64,000 nt of DNA from Klebsiella sp. BIGb0138 (GCF_004342285.1 NZ_SMCV01000008.1:1-64000); one strand, 5' to 3'; positions 25,720 to 35,442 are shown, numbered from the stretch's first letter. The notes: generated by a model from the sequence alone, not told the origin. Numbers and translations: made by a program.

Positions 25720-26481
25720 CTATTCGTGAATCTTCCACTTTTGTTTGAGGATATTTTTATCCTGGCTATCCAGCCACTGGTTGACCTTCTCCAGCAGCGG
25801 CTGATTATCTTTGCTCATCATATAGACTTTAAAGCTGGCGGTCCCCGGAAACGGCTTATCGGTCGCGACGCAAAAGACGCCGGGCTCTTTGTTCGCGTAA
25901 TAGACTCCCTCAATCAGGTCGGTAACCATCATATCGGCGGTTTTCTTGCGCAGCGCGTCGAGGTTATCGACGTTATTTTTCACCCGAACGATCTGCGCAT
26001 GTTTGATATGGGCATCAACATAGCTTTGGTTGGTGCCGCCGGGATTCACAATCACCTTCACATTCGGCCGGTCTATCTTTTCGAGGCTACCCAGCGCCGG
26101 CGCCGCCATACAGTTGGCGAGAGCGATTTTTCCGTTTGCCACCACCGGATGGCTTAAGGCGAAATCGTTAGCCCGCGGCGGGGTTTCGGTGACGCCCCCC
26201 ATGGCGATATCAAATTTATCGGCCTTCAGGTCTTCAGAAAGCGTCGGCCAGCTGGTGAGCACAAAGGTGACCTTGAGGCCCAGTTTCTGACCAAGGTCTT
26301 TTGCCATATCCACGTCATACCCCCGCAGCTCCCCGGCTTCGTTGCGATACGCCAGCGGCGCGTAATCTCCCGGCACCCCGATCTTCAGCTCGCCGCTGTG
26401 TTGAATTGCCTGCATATCGCGCGCCTGGCTGCTGCAGGCGAGGCTGGCGAATATCAGGGCAATACAGACCTTTACGTTCAT
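25720..26481 (-). CDS. PheC-like periplasmic protein (cyclohexadienyl/arogenate dehydratase family) or amino-acid binding protein
   Basis: 253-residue exported protein with a signal peptide (CIALIFASLACSSQA). The fold is that of family-3 solute-binding proteins, but several blocks match the PheC cyclohexadienyl dehydratase branch: IGVPGDYAPLAYRNEAGELR, TSWPTLSEDLKADKFDIAMG, VIVNPGGTNQSYVD and MMVTDLIEGVYYA. PheC enzymes convert prephenate or arogenate to phenylpyruvate or phenylalanine in the periplasm. No permease or ATPase gene is adjacent, which favours an enzyme or an orphan binder over a transporter subunit. It is divergent from the RpiR gene, and the NtrC site between them could serve it too. 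Confidence 0.75.
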   Translation of the reverse strand: MNVKVCIALIFASLACSSQARDMQAIQHSGELKIGVPGDYAPLAYRNEAGELRGYDVDMAKDLGQKLGLKVTFVLTSWPTLSEDLKADKFDIAMGGVTETPPRANDFALSHPVVANGKIALANCMAAPALGSLEKIDRPNVKVIVNPGGTNQSYVDAHIKHAQIVRVKNNVDNLDALRKKTADMMVTDLIEGVYYANKEPGVFCVATDKPFPGTASFKVYMMSKDNQPLLEKVNQWLDSQDKNILKQKWKIHE

Positions 26482-26620
26482 ACCATCGTCCTTATTAATG
26501 AGTCAGTTACGTTAACTCTGCGTGAAATACATCCGCCTGTTTTCATTTTTTGCCGGCGGATATTCATGACAACTTTGTTAACCATATGTTTTATTTTTGT
26601 GATGCACAACCAGGAAACGT

Positions 26621-26637
26621 TGCACCTTCATTGTGCA
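26621..26637. promoter_or_regulatory. NtrC binding site
   Basis: TGCACC-TTCAT-TGTGCA matches the NtrC consensus TGCACC-N5-GGTGCA except for one base, and a further TGCAC half-site lies at 26603. Its centre is about 120 bases upstream of the predicted sigma-54 start near 26749, the normal distance for an enhancer. Confidence 0.75.
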
Positions 26638-26722
26638 TATTTTGCTGAAAATCTACGCTCATCATTCGCCTGCCTCCAGCCTTTTCCCTGCAATACCGCT
26701 AATGACGGTGTTCCGCAAGAGC

Positions 26723-26737
26723 TGGCATGCATCGTGC
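26723..26737 (+). promoter_or_regulatory. sigma-54 promoter for the RpiR-ddp unit
   Basis: TGGCATGCATCGTGC has the invariant GG and GC with correct 12-base offset and matches the -24/-12 consensus TGGCAC-N5-TTGC at nearly all conserved bases. The start would be near 26749, about 48 bases before ATG 26797. With the NtrC site it indicates nitrogen control. Confidence 0.78.
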
Positions 26738-26796
26738 TTTGTTAGCTGAGTAACACAATGATGGTCCATGAGAGCGAAATATCATTGAGGGCGAGT

Positions 26797-27666
26797 ATGA
26801 ACGAGAGCGACGGGCTGTTTCGCATCATCGAATCGACATTTAACCAGCTTACGCCGAGCGAAAAGCGCATCGGCAGCTGGCTGCTGAGCCATCGACAGCA
26901 TATTCCCTTTGAGACGGCCGACAGCATTGCCCAGGCGACCGGGACCAGCGGGATCACCGTCGGCCGCTACCTGCGCAAGCTCGGCTACCGTAACCTCGAC
27001 GATGTCAAAAACAGCCTGAAAGATCGTGCGCCGGTGCCCTATAAACATTGGGGCGTTATCGACCGCCTCGACTTCTGGGCGCAGCAGCAAACGCAGCCCG
27101 ATCGCGCCAGCCTGTCGCTGCAGATGGAGCTGGATGCTATCCGCTATGTTTACCAGCTGGCGCAGGAAGAGACCTTCGCCCGGGTCAGCGAGCAGATTGC
27201 GCAAGCCGATGCGGTGATGGTGCTCGGCATCCAGTCGACGCGCGGCCTTGCCAACACTTTTTTTAGCCATCTCGAATATTTGCGCCCGCGCGTGACCTAT
27301 GCCGACGGCAGCTCCGGTAGCTGGCTGGAGTCCCTGAACTCCGAATATGAACGCCCCTATATCGTCCTTACCGATACCCGCGCCTACTCCAGCGCCGCCC
27401 GCCAGTTCTGTCGGGTGGCCGCCGACCGCGGCATCGCGACCGCGCTGGTCACCGATATCTGGTGCCCGTGGGCCCGCGACTATCCGGTCGACCTGCTACA
27501 GGTCAAAACCGATACCGGTCATTTCTGGGACTCTCTCGCGCCCATCAGCTGCCTTTTCAACCTGCTGCTCTCTGCGGTCGTTGAACGCCTCGGTCCCTCG
27601 CTGTCGCGGCGTCTGGCGGAGAACCGGGCGCTACAGCAGGAATTTGGTCAATTTGAACGTGAATAA
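26797..27666 (+). CDS. RpiR/MurR-family regulator
   Basis: 289-residue regulator with an N-terminal RpiR-type helix-turn-helix (about 1-75; FNQLTPSEKRIGSWLLSHRQ, then ATGTSGITVGRYLRKLGY) and a C-terminal SIS sugar-isomerase domain (about 125-270; VMVLGIQSTRGLANTFFSHL). SIS regulators normally sense amino-sugar phosphates such as MurNAc 6-phosphate. It is 36 bases upstream of ddpX on the same strand and lies behind the nitrogen-type sigma-54 promoter, so it is likely co-transcribed with ddp and links the operon to a cell-wall-derived signal (inference). ATG 26758 is an alternative start. Confidence 0.85.
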   Translation: MNESDGLFRIIESTFNQLTPSEKRIGSWLLSHRQHIPFETADSIAQATGTSGITVGRYLRKLGYRNLDDVKNSLKDRAPVPYKHWGVIDRLDFWAQQQTQPDRASLSLQMELDAIRYVYQLAQEETFARVSEQIAQADAVMVLGIQSTRGLANTFFSHLEYLRPRVTYADGSSGSWLESLNSEYERPYIVLTDTRAYSSAARQFCRVAADRGIATALVTDIWCPWARDYPVDLLQVKTDTGHFWDSLAPISCLFNLLLSAVVERLGPSLSRRLAENRALQQEFGQFERE

Positions 27667-27702
27667 GCGCCTGCTCGCAGGCTCCAGGACAGGAAATAAC
27701 AG

Positions 27703-28287
27703 ATGAATCAGCAACTCACCCTGGTCGATATCCGCGCGCGGTTCCCGGCGCTCCCTATCGATCTCAAGTACGCCAGCGCCGATAACATTACCGGTCAGCC
27801 TATTTATAGCGAAGCCCGCTGCCTGCTGCACCCGGACGCGGCGGCGGCGTTGGAAAAGTCGCTGCGCATTGCGCAACGGGCTGGCCTGACGCTGCTGGTT
27901 CTCGATGCCTATCGCCCGCAGCAGGCACAGCAGCTGCTGTGGAACGCCTGCCCGAACCAGGATTACGTGGTGCCGATTGCGCTGGGGTCGAACCACAGCC
28001 GCGGTACCGCTATTGACGTGACGTTGCTCGATGAAAACGGCCAGCCGCTGGATATGGGCACCGCCTTCGATGAGATGAACGACCTGTCTCACCCTTACCA
28101 TCCGGCGGTCCCCCAGGCCGCTCAGCGTAACCGCCTGCTGCTGAACGCCATTATGTTTGGCGGCGGCTTTAAGGGCATTTCCACGGAATGGTGGCACTTC
28201 GAATTACCGGACGCGGCCGGTTATCCGCTCCTTGACGATGTTTTCGCCTGCCTGTCCCCAGCCAAGACTGACGGAGTAATTCCATGA
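27703..28287 (+). CDS. ddpX: D-alanyl-D-alanine dipeptidase
   Basis: 194-residue VanX-family zinc dipeptidase that splits D-Ala-D-Ala, here probably for use as carbon and nitrogen source rather than glycopeptide resistance. Zinc ligands are H98 and D105 in NHSRGTAIDVT and H165 in EWWHFE, with the catalytic E162; the conserved DAYRP is at about 68-72. There is no signal peptide, so it is cytoplasmic and acts on dipeptide imported by the following ABC transporter. The order ddpX-A-B-C-D-F is the same as in E. coli. Its stop overlaps the ddpA start by four bases. Confidence 0.93.
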   Translation: MNQQLTLVDIRARFPALPIDLKYASADNITGQPIYSEARCLLHPDAAAALEKSLRIAQRAGLTLLVLDAYRPQQAQQLLWNACPNQDYVVPIALGSNHSRGTAIDVTLLDENGQPLDMGTAFDEMNDLSHPYHPAVPQAAQRNRLLLNAIMFGGGFKGISTEWWHFELPDAAGYPLLDDVFACLSPAKTDGVIP

Positions 28288-29846
28288 AAATGATTCGCAC
28301 CCCATCCGTAGCTTTTCGCCCACTGCTGCTGGCCGTCGCGCTGGCGGCGGCCGTCGCTCCGACCTATGCCGCGGTCCCTAAAGATATGCTGGCGATCGGC
28401 AAAGCCGCCGATCCGCAGACCCTCGACCCGGCCGTCACCATTGATAACAACGACTGGACGGTTACCTATCCGGCCTATCAGCGGCTGGTGAAATATAAAA
28501 CCGACGAGGGGAAAGGCTCTACGGACGTCGAAGGCGAGCTGGCCGAAAGCTGGCAGGTCTCTGATGACGGTAAAATCTGGACCTTTACGCTGCACAAAAG
28601 CATGCAATTCGATGACGGTTCACCGGTGACCGCCGAGGCGGTCAAACTCTCGTTTGAACGGCTGATGCGCATTAAGCAAGGCCCTTCGGAAGCCTTCCCC
28701 ACCGGGCTGAAAATTGATGCCGTGGACCCGACGACGGTACGCTTCACCCTGCCGGAGGCCTTCGCTCCGTTCCTCCATACTCTCGCTAATGACGGCGCGT
28801 CGATCGTCAATCCGGCGGTCCTGAAGGCCCACGCCGCCGACGACGCCCGCGGCTGGCTGGCGGAACACACCGCCGGCTCCGGCGCCTATATGCTGCAACG
28901 CTGGCAAAAAGGCCAGCAGCTGGTGCTGGTGCCCAACCCGCACTATAGCGGCCTGAAACCAACCTTTAAGCGGGTGACGGTGAAAATTATCGGTGAAAGC
29001 TCCGCCCGTCGTCTGCAGTTGACCAAGGGCGATCTGGATATCGCCGATGCGCTGCCGGTAGACCAGTTCGCGGCGCTGAAGAAGGAGGATAACGTCGCGG
29101 TGTATGACTATCCGGCGCTGCGCGTGACCTACCTGTACCTCAACAACAGTAAAGCGCCGATGAACCAGGTCGATTTACGTCGCGCAGTCTCCTGGGCCAC
29201 CGATTATAAAGGGATGGTCAGCGGGATCCTCGGCGGTAACGGTAAACAGATGCGCGGCCCGATCCCTGACGGCATGTGGGGCTTCGACGCCAGCGCCATG
29301 CAGTATTCCCTCGATATGGACAAAGCCAAAGCGGCGCTGGCCAAGGTGGCGGATAAACCGAAAACCCTGTCATTCCTCTACTCCGATAATGACCCTAACT
29401 GGGAGCCGATCGCGCTCTCCACCCAGGCCAACCTGCAGGCGCTGGGGATCACGGTGAAGCTCGAAAAACTGGCTAACGCCACCATGCGCGAGCGGATTGG
29501 TAAAGGGGATTACGACATCGCCATCGGTAACTGGAGCCCGGATTTCGCCGACCCCTACATGTTCATGAACTACTGGTTTGAGTCGGATAAGAAGGGGCTG
29601 CCGGGTAACCGCGCGTTCTATGTCAACCCGCAGGTTGACGCGCTGCTCAAGCAGGCCGTCTCCACCACCGATCAGGCGCAACGCACCAAAGATTATCAGG
29701 CGGTGCAGAAAACGGTGATCGATGAGGCCGCCTATGTCTATCTGTTCCAGAAAAACTACCAGGTGGCGATGAACAAAGAGGTCAAAGGCTTCGTCTTTAA
29801 CCCGATGCTCGAACAGATCTTCAATATTGCCGAAATGCACAAATAG
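28284..29846 (+). CDS. ddpA: D,D-dipeptide ABC transporter, binding protein
   Basis: 520-residue class II peptide-binding protein (DppA/OppA family). A signal peptide (LLLAVALAAAVAPTYAA) is followed by the family entry block MLAIGKAADPQTLDPAVTID and the LAESWQVSDDGKIWTFTLHK block. It captures D-Ala-D-Ala in the periplasm and delivers it to DdpB/DdpC. The start overlaps ddpX by four bases. E. coli DdpA is of similar length. Confidence 0.93.
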   Translation: MKMIRTPSVAFRPLLLAVALAAAVAPTYAAVPKDMLAIGKAADPQTLDPAVTIDNNDWTVTYPAYQRLVKYKTDEGKGSTDVEGELAESWQVSDDGKIWTFTLHKSMQFDDGSPVTAEAVKLSFERLMRIKQGPSEAFPTGLKIDAVDPTTVRFTLPEAFAPFLHTLANDGASIVNPAVLKAHAADDARGWLAEHTAGSGAYMLQRWQKGQQLVLVPNPHYSGLKPTFKRVTVKIIGESSARRLQLTKGDLDIADALPVDQFAALKKEDNVAVYDYPALRVTYLYLNNSKAPMNQVDLRRAVSWATDYKGMVSGILGGNGKQMRGPIPDGMWGFDASAMQYSLDMDKAKAALAKVADKPKTLSFLYSDNDPNWEPIALSTQANLQALGITVKLEKLANATMRERIGKGDYDIAIGNWSPDFADPYMFMNYWFESDKKGLPGNRAFYVNPQVDALLKQAVSTTDQAQRTKDYQAVQKTVIDEAAYVYLFQKNYQVAMNKEVKGFVFNPMLEQIFNIAEMHK

Positions 29847-29905
29847 CGCGCCGTATCTTAACCTTGTCATGCCGGGCCGTCGCAGGCCCGGCAGAGGACG
29901 TCATC

Positions 29906-30925
29906 ATGAGTTTCTGGGGTTTAATCCGACAACGCAGCTGGGGGCTGGTCCTCGTCGTCGCCGGCGTATGCGTGATCACCTTTATTATTTCGCACCTCAT
30001 TCCCGGCGACCCGGCGCGGCTGCTGGCAGGCGACCGCGCGAGCGATGAAATCGTGCAGCATATCCGCCAGCAGCTGGGGCTGGATTTGCCGTTATGGCAG
30101 CAATTTTTTCACTATGTCGGCGCGCTGTTGCACGGCGACCTGGGGACCTCCATCCGTACCGGCCGTCCGGTGCTGGAAGATTTAAAAACCTTTTTCCCGG
30201 CGACCCTGGAACTGGCGATCTGCGCCCTGTTTATCGCGCTGGTGGTCGGCATTCCGCTGGGCGTGCTCTCGGCGGTATACCGCAACCGCTGGACCGATCA
30301 TCTGGTGCGCCTGATGGCGCTGACCGGAATTTCCACCCCGGCGTTCTGGCTGGGTCTGGGGGTGATCGTGCTGTTTTACGGCAAGCTGAACTGGCTGCCG
30401 GGGAGCGGACGGCTTGACGACTGGTTTGACCCACCGACCCACATAAGCGGTTTTTATCTGCTTGACGCGCTGCTGGAAGGGAACCTCGAGGTCTTCTTTA
30501 ACGCCCTGCAGCATCTGATTCTCCCCGCCGCCACGCTGGCCTTCGTTCATCTGGGGATTGTCGCCCGGCAAATTCGTTCCGCCATGCTGGAACAGCTCAG
30601 CGAAGACTACATCCGCACCGCGCTGGCCAGCGGCCTGCCGAAGTGGACCATCATCATACGCTATGCCCTGCCTAACGCGCTGATCCCGTCGGTTACCGTG
30701 CTCGGGCTGGCGCTGGGGGATCTGCTGTACGGCGCGGTGCTGACCGAAACCGTCTTTGCCTGGCCCGGGATGGGGGCCTACGTGGTCTCCTCAATTCAGG
30801 CGCTCGATTTTCCGGCGGTGATGGGATTCGCCGTGGTGGTGTCATTTGCCTACGTGCTGGTCAACCTGCTCGTCGACCTGCTCTATTTGTGGATAGACCC
30901 GCGTATGGGTCGGGGAGAAAACTAA
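29906..30925 (+). CDS. ddpB: D,D-dipeptide ABC transporter, permease
   Basis: 339-residue DppB-type permease with about six membrane segments. The opening helix GLVLVVAGVCVITFIISHLI, the EAA loop YIRTALASGLPKWTIIIRYA and the end FAYVLVNLLVDLLYLWIDPR are typical. It pairs with DdpC to form the channel. The start ATG 29906 follows GAGGA; the E. coli orthologue has about the same length (340). Confidence 0.93.
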   Translation: MSFWGLIRQRSWGLVLVVAGVCVITFIISHLIPGDPARLLAGDRASDEIVQHIRQQLGLDLPLWQQFFHYVGALLHGDLGTSIRTGRPVLEDLKTFFPATLELAICALFIALVVGIPLGVLSAVYRNRWTDHLVRLMALTGISTPAFWLGLGVIVLFYGKLNWLPGSGRLDDWFDPPTHISGFYLLDALLEGNLEVFFNALQHLILPAATLAFVHLGIVARQIRSAMLEQLSEDYIRTALASGLPKWTIIIRYALPNALIPSVTVLGLALGDLLYGAVLTETVFAWPGMGAYVVSSIQALDFPAVMGFAVVVSFAYVLVNLLVDLLYLWIDPRMGRGEN

Positions 30926-30928
30926 GTG

Positions 30929-31819
30929 ATGATAACTCAGGAGCGCCCCGGCGTTATTGCCAAAAGCGGCCGCAGCCACGTGTGGAAGCGCCGCCTGTGG
31001 CTGGTGCGTAAAAGCCCGCTGACGCTGATCGGCGGCGCCATTATGTTGATCATGCTGTTCCTGATGATCTTCTCGCCGTGGCTGGTCCCTCACGATCCCA
31101 ACGCCATCGATCTCACCGTCCGCCTGCAGGCGCCGTCGCTGAACCACTGGTTTGGCACCGACGAAGTGGGGCGGGATCTGTTCAGTCGGGTGCTGATCGG
31201 CAGCCAGCAATCGATCGCCGCCGGACTGGCGGTGGTGCTGATCGCCGGGATCAGCGGCTCGCTGCTGGGCTGTCTTTCCGGGGTCCTCGGTGGGCGCAGC
31301 GATGCGCTGATCATGCGGCTGATGGATATTATGCTGTCGATCCCTTCGCTGGTGCTGACAATGGCGCTGGCCGCGGCGTTAGGCCCGAGTTTATTCAACG
31401 CGATGCTGGCGATCGCCATCGTGCGGATCCCGTTTTACGTCCGCCTGGCGCGCGGACAAACGCTGGTCGTGCGTCAGCATAGCTTCGTTGAGGCCTCCGT
31501 GACCTTCGGCGCCTCCCGCTGGCACCTGATCAGCTGGCATATCCTGCGCAATGCCCTGCCGCCGCTGGTGGTACAAGCTTCGCTGGATATCGGCAGCGCC
31601 ATTCTGATGGCGGCGACGTTAGGCTTTATCGGCCTTGGCGCCCAGCAGCCGACCGCCGAATGGGGCGCCATGGTGGCAAACGGCCGTAATTATGTTCTCG
31701 ATCAGTGGTGGTACTGCGCCTTCCCGGGCGCGGCGATCCTGATCACCGCCGTCGGGTTTAATCTCTTTGGTGATGGGATCCAGGATTTACTGGATCCGAA
31801 ATCAGGAGGGCGCAGTTAA
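30929..31819 (+). CDS. ddpC: D,D-dipeptide ABC transporter, permease
   Basis: 296-residue DppC-type permease. It has the cytoplasmic N-terminal extension of DppC proteins, then the block PNAIDLTVRLQAPSLNHWFG with GTDEVGRDLFSRVLIG, and the EAA loop FVEASVTFGASRWHLISWHI. It forms the channel with DdpB. ATG 30929 follows the ddpB stop closely; the stop forms TAATG with ddpD. Confidence 0.93.
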   Translation: MITQERPGVIAKSGRSHVWKRRLWLVRKSPLTLIGGAIMLIMLFLMIFSPWLVPHDPNAIDLTVRLQAPSLNHWFGTDEVGRDLFSRVLIGSQQSIAAGLAVVLIAGISGSLLGCLSGVLGGRSDALIMRLMDIMLSIPSLVLTMALAAALGPSLFNAMLAIAIVRIPFYVRLARGQTLVVRQHSFVEASVTFGASRWHLISWHILRNALPPLVVQASLDIGSAILMAATLGFIGLGAQQPTAEWGAMVANGRNYVLDQWWYCAFPGAAILITAVGFNLFGDGIQDLLDPKSGGRS

Positions 31820-32805
31820 TGAGCAGCCGGGTTCTGACTATCGATAACGTCCGTTTGAGTTTTCCCGTCTACCAGGGCGAAGTGCATGTCCTGAATGCGG
31901 TCTCGATGCATATTGACCGCGGTGAAATTGTTGGCGTGGTGGGCGAATCCGGTTCCGGTAAATCCGTCACCGCGATGCTCGCGATGCGCCTGCTGCCGCC
32001 GGCAAGCTATCAGATTCACAGCGGCCAGGTGACTCTGCTGGGCAACGATATTCTGCAAGCATCGGAAAAAGAGATGCGCGATATTCGCGGGCGCAAAGTG
32101 GCGATGATTTTTCAGGAACCGATGACCGCGCTGAACCCGACGCGACGGATCGGCAAACAGATGGTGGACGTTATTCGCCAGCATCGCCCGCTCTCCGCCC
32201 GCGCGGCGCGCGCCAGGGCGGTCGCGCTGCTGGCCGATATGCAGATCGCCGACCCGCAGCGGGTGATGGAACGCTACCCTTTCGAACTGTCCGGCGGGAT
32301 GCGCCAGCGGGTGATGATCGCCATCGCCTTTTCCTGCGAACCTGACCTGCTGATTGCCGACGAGCCCACCACCGCGCTGGACGTCACGGTGCAACGCCAG
32401 GTGCTGCGTCTGTTAAAACAGAAAGCGCAGGCTACGGGAACGGCGGTGCTGTTTATCAGCCACGACATGGCGGTGGTCTCCCAGGTCTGCGATCGGCTGT
32501 ACGTCATGTATGCCGGGGCGGTCATCGAAAGCGGCATGACCGCACAGGTGCTGCATCATCCCCTGCACCCTTACTCGGTAGGCCTGCTCAACAGCGCGCC
32601 GGATAACGGCGCGCCGCGATCGCTGCTGCGCTCGATTCCCGGAACGGTGCCGAATCTGGCTCATCTGCCGGGCGGCTGCGCCTTTCGTGAACGCTGCTTC
32701 GCCGCCGGCGAGGCCTGCGCAATCACTCCGCCGCTGCGCCCGATAGCGCAAACCGGGCAGGAAGCGGCCTGCTGGTATCCTCAACTGGAGAAGGCGCATG
32801 TCTGA
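31819..32805 (+). CDS. ddpD: D,D-dipeptide ABC transporter, ATPase
   Basis: 328-residue DppD-type ATPase. Walker A is [12 protein letters not shown]-loop [11 protein letters not shown], signature [15 protein letters not shown], Walker [15 protein letters not shown], and the switch histidine FISHDMAVV. The C-terminal cysteine region ([16 protein letters not shown]) matches the iron-sulphur-like Cys motif of dipeptide ATPases. It dimerises with DdpF. Confidence 0.94.
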   Translation: MSSRVLTIDNVRLSFPVYQGEVHVLNAVSMHIDRGEIVGVVGESGSGKSVTAMLAMRLLPPASYQIHSGQVTLLGNDILQASEKEMRDIRGRKVAMIFQEPMTALNPTRRIGKQMVDVIRQHRPLSARAARARAVALLADMQIADPQRVMERYPFELSGGMRQRVMIAIAFSCEPDLLIADEPTTALDVTVQRQVLRLLKQKAQATGTAVLFISHDMAVVSQVCDRLYVMYAGAVIESGMTAQVLHHPLHPYSVGLLNSAPDNGAPRSLLRSIPGTVPNLAHLPGGCAFRERCFAAGEACAITPPLRPIAQTGQEAACWYPQLEKAHV

Positions 32806-33760
32806 GATGCTATTAAAACTGAGCGACGTCCATCTTAACTTCCCGGCGCGCAAGAACTGGCGCGGGAAAGTCGTCGAACGCGTGTATGCGCTAAATGGGC
32901 TGGATATTACGGCATATCGCGGAGAAACGTTGGGTATCGTCGGCGAATCGGGCTGTGGAAAGAGTACCCTGGCGAAGCTGCTGATGGGGATGCTTAAACC
33001 CTCTTCCGGGCAGTTTGAACGCCGCAAAACCGCCGATGCCGGGCACGCCAGCGGGAGCATGCAGATGGTCTTTCAGGACCCGCTCTCCTCGCTGGATCCG
33101 CGGCTTCCCGTCTGGCGAACCATCACCGAGCCGGTATGGATCCAGTCCCGGCCCAGCGAGAAGGCGCGGCGCGAGCTGGCGGAACGACTGGCGCTGCAGG
33201 TTGGCCTGCGTCCGGAGTATCTCGATCGCCTCCCGCACGCCTTTTCCGGCGGCCAGCGTCAGCGCATTGCGATTGCCCGCGCGCTGTCGGCGAAGCCGGA
33301 CATTATCGTGCTCGATGAACCCACTTCGGCGCTGGATATTTCGGTACAGGCGCAGATCCTGAATCTGCTGGTCGAGCTGCAAAAACAGCAGAACCTGACC
33401 TATGTCCTGATCTCCCATAACGTTTCCGTCGTGCGCCATATGAGCGACCGCGTGGCGGTGATGTATCTCGGGCAAATCGTCGAGATGGGGGCGGCGCGCC
33501 AGGTCCTCGACGCCCCGGCTCATCCCTATACCCGGCTGCTGATGGAGTCGGTGCCGCGTATCGGCTCGGCGTTAGGGGAAGCGCCACGTAATACCGAACT
33601 GCCCGGCAACCGTCATCTGCCGGAGGGCTGCTACTTTCGCGAGCGTTGCCCCTTCGCCAGCGCAGGCTGTGAAAAACCGCAGCCGCTGCGTGCGCTGGCT
33701 AACGGGGCCTCGGCCCGCTGCTGGAAAGCGGAAGCGATTGCCAGCGGCGCTGCAAACTAA
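32798..33760 (+). CDS. ddpF: D,D-dipeptide ABC transporter, ATPase
   Basis: 320-residue DppF-type ATPase: Walker A GESGCGKSTLAK, Q-loop VFQDPLSSLDPR, signature FSGGQRQRIAIARAL, Walker [15 protein letters not shown], and switch histidine ISHNVSVV. The Cys-rich end (GCYFRERCPFASAGCEK) is as in DdpD. It overlaps ddpD by eight bases and is the last gene of the operon, followed by a strong terminator. Confidence 0.94.
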   Translation: MSEMLLKLSDVHLNFPARKNWRGKVVERVYALNGLDITAYRGETLGIVGESGCGKSTLAKLLMGMLKPSSGQFERRKTADAGHASGSMQMVFQDPLSSLDPRLPVWRTITEPVWIQSRPSEKARRELAERLALQVGLRPEYLDRLPHAFSGGQRQRIAIARALSAKPDIIVLDEPTSALDISVQAQILNLLVELQKQQNLTYVLISHNVSVVRHMSDRVAVMYLGQIVEMGAARQVLDAPAHPYTRLLMESVPRIGSALGEAPRNTELPGNRHLPEGCYFRERCPFASAGCEKPQPLRALANGASARCWKAEAIASGAAN

Positions 33761-33795
33761 AAAACCCGCCACCTTACGCGCAGGTGGCGGGTTTT
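33761..33795. terminator. bidirectional terminator between ddpF and the aldehyde dehydrogenase gene
   Basis: Arms AAAACCCGCCACCT and AGGTGGCGGGTTTT flank a TACGCGC-type loop (33761-33795). A runs on the left and T runs on the right let it end transcripts from both convergent genes. Confidence 0.9.
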
Positions 33796-33831
33796 ATCTG
33801 CCGATCACACGGTGAACGAACAGATGGTCAA

Positions 33832-35352
33832 TCAGAACAGGCCGAGCGGCGCGGTCCCGTAGCTGACCAGCAGGTTTTTGGTTTGCTGATAGGCGTCGAG
33901 GGCCATTTTGTGGGTTTCACGGCCAACCCCCGACTGCTTATACCCGCCAAAGGCAGCGTGAGCCGGATAAACGTGATAACAGTTGGTCCAGACGCGACCG
34001 GCTTTAATTCCCCGCCCCATGCGATACGCCAGGTTGCTATCGCGGGTCCAGACCCCTGCGCCGAGACCAAACTGGGTCTCATTAGCGATCGCCAGCGCTT
34101 GCGCTTCATCCTTAAAGGTGGTGATACCAATCACCGGGCCGAAAATCTCTTCCTGGAAGCTCCGCATGTCGTTGCGACCTTTAATCAGGGTCGGTTGAAT
34201 GTAGTAGCCGCTATCCAGCTCTGCGGTAATGCTGGCGCGCTCGCCGCCGGTCAGGATCTGGCCGCCTTCCTCCCGGGCAATCTTGATGTACGACAGGATT
34301 TTATCGAACTGCTGGCGTGAGGCCTGAGCGCCGATCATCGTATCGGTGTCAAAGGGGTCGCCCCGGCGAATCTGAGCCACTTTCGCCATCACCCGTTCCA
34401 TAAACGGCTCGTAGATAGACTCATGGATCAGCGCGCGCGACGGGCAGGTACATACCTCGCCCTGGTTGAAGAAGCCGAGAACCAGCCCTTCCACCGCCTT
34501 CTCGATAAACTCCTCTTCGCCGTCCATCACGTCGGCAAAATAGATGTTCGGCGATTTGCCGCCCAGCTCAACGGTACATGGGATAATGTTTTCCGCCGCG
34601 CAGGCCAGAATATGCCGCCCGACCGGGGTAGAGCCGGTAAAAGCAATCTTGGCAATGCGCTTGCTGGTCGCCAGCGCCTCGCCGGCTTCCTTCCCGAAAC
34701 CTTGTACTACGTTCAGTACCCCCGGCGGGAAGAGATCGCCGATAATCTCCAGCAGGAGCGTGATGCTCAGCGGCGTCTGTTCCGCCGGTTTAAGCACCAC
34801 GCAGTTTCCCGCCGCCAGCGCCGGGGCCAGCTTCCACGCCGCCATCAGCAGCGGGAAGTTCCACGGAATAATTTGCCCGACCACGCCCAGCGGTTCGTGG
34901 AAGTGATAGGCCACGGTGGTTTCATCAATTTCCGCCGTGCTCCCCTCCTGGGCGCGCAGACAGCCGGCAAAATAGCGGAAGTGATCCACCGCCAGCGGCA
35001 GATCGGCATTCAGCGTCTCGCGAACCGGTTTACCGTTATCCCAGCTTTCCGCTATCGCCAGATACTCCAGGTTTTCCTGAATGCGATCGGCCACCTGTAG
35101 CAGCAGGTTCGAGCGCTGCTGTACCGACGTTTTGCCCCAGGCCTCTGCCGCACGGTGCGCGGCATCAAGGGCAAAGTCGATATCTTTGGCATCAGAGCGG
35201 GGAAATTGTGCAATGTCGCTCCCGTCCACTGGGGAGGTATTCATAAAGTATTCGCCGCCGAGCGGCTCGACAAATTTGCCGTCAATATAGTTACCGTAAG
35301 CGGACTTGAATGAAACCAGGGCGCCCGGCTTGCCAGGATGTGCATAACGCAT
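33832..35352 (-). CDS. NAD(P)-dependent aldehyde dehydrogenase (AldB/ExaC type)
   Basis: 506-residue aldehyde dehydrogenase. The catalytic cysteine is C301 in [11 protein letters not shown] and the general base E262 in [20 protein letters not shown] and FTGSTPVG are the cofactor blocks. The N-terminus ([12 protein letters not shown]) and Cys-Thr-Cys active site resemble the acetaldehyde/short-aldehyde enzymes AldB, ExaC and AcoD. It would oxidise small aldehydes to acids. It is divergent from a GAF-AAA activator gene and has a clear sigma-54 promoter (35427-35442) on its own strand, so induction by that activator is likely. Confidence 0.93.
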   Translation of the reverse strand: MRYAHPGKPGALVSFKSAYGNYIDGKFVEPLGGEYFMNTSPVDGSDIAQFPRSDAKDIDFALDAAHRAAEAWGKTSVQQRSNLLLQVADRIQENLEYLAIAESWDNGKPVRETLNADLPLAVDHFRYFAGCLRAQEGSTAEIDETTVAYHFHEPLGVVGQIIPWNFPLLMAAWKLAPALAAGNCVVLKPAEQTPLSITLLLEIIGDLFPPGVLNVVQGFGKEAGEALATSKRIAKIAFTGSTPVGRHILACAAENIIPCTVELGGKSPNIYFADVMDGEEEFIEKAVEGLVLGFFNQGEVCTCPSRALIHESIYEPFMERVMAKVAQIRRGDPFDTDTMIGAQASRQQFDKILSYIKIAREEGGQILTGGERASITAELDSGYYIQPTLIKGRNDMRSFQEEIFGPVIGITTFKDEAQALAIANETQFGLGAGVWTRDSNLAYRMGRGIKAGRVWTNCYHVYPAHAAFGGYKQSGVGRETHKMALDAYQQTKNLLVSYGTAPLGLF

Positions 35353-35426
35353 CGCAATCTCCTTCTGTAGGGTTGAGGCGCAGCGGCGTATTGGTCTTTT
35401 GCTGTTGCCTGCTGCACAGAAGCTAA

Positions 35427-35442
35427 TGCAGGGCTTATGCCA
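35427..35442 (-). promoter_or_regulatory. sigma-54 promoter of the aldehyde dehydrogenase gene
   Basis: Read on the minus strand, TGGCATAAGCCCTGCA has the -24 GG and -12 GC 12 bases apart and matches the consensus apart from two bases. The start would be near 35416, about 64 bases before the ATG at 35352. Confidence 0.78.

Noticed and set aside
27703-28287. Vancomycin-resistance vanX gene
   Set aside because: The protein is VanX-family, but the context is the complete ddpXABCDF uptake operon and no vanH or vanA genes are present.
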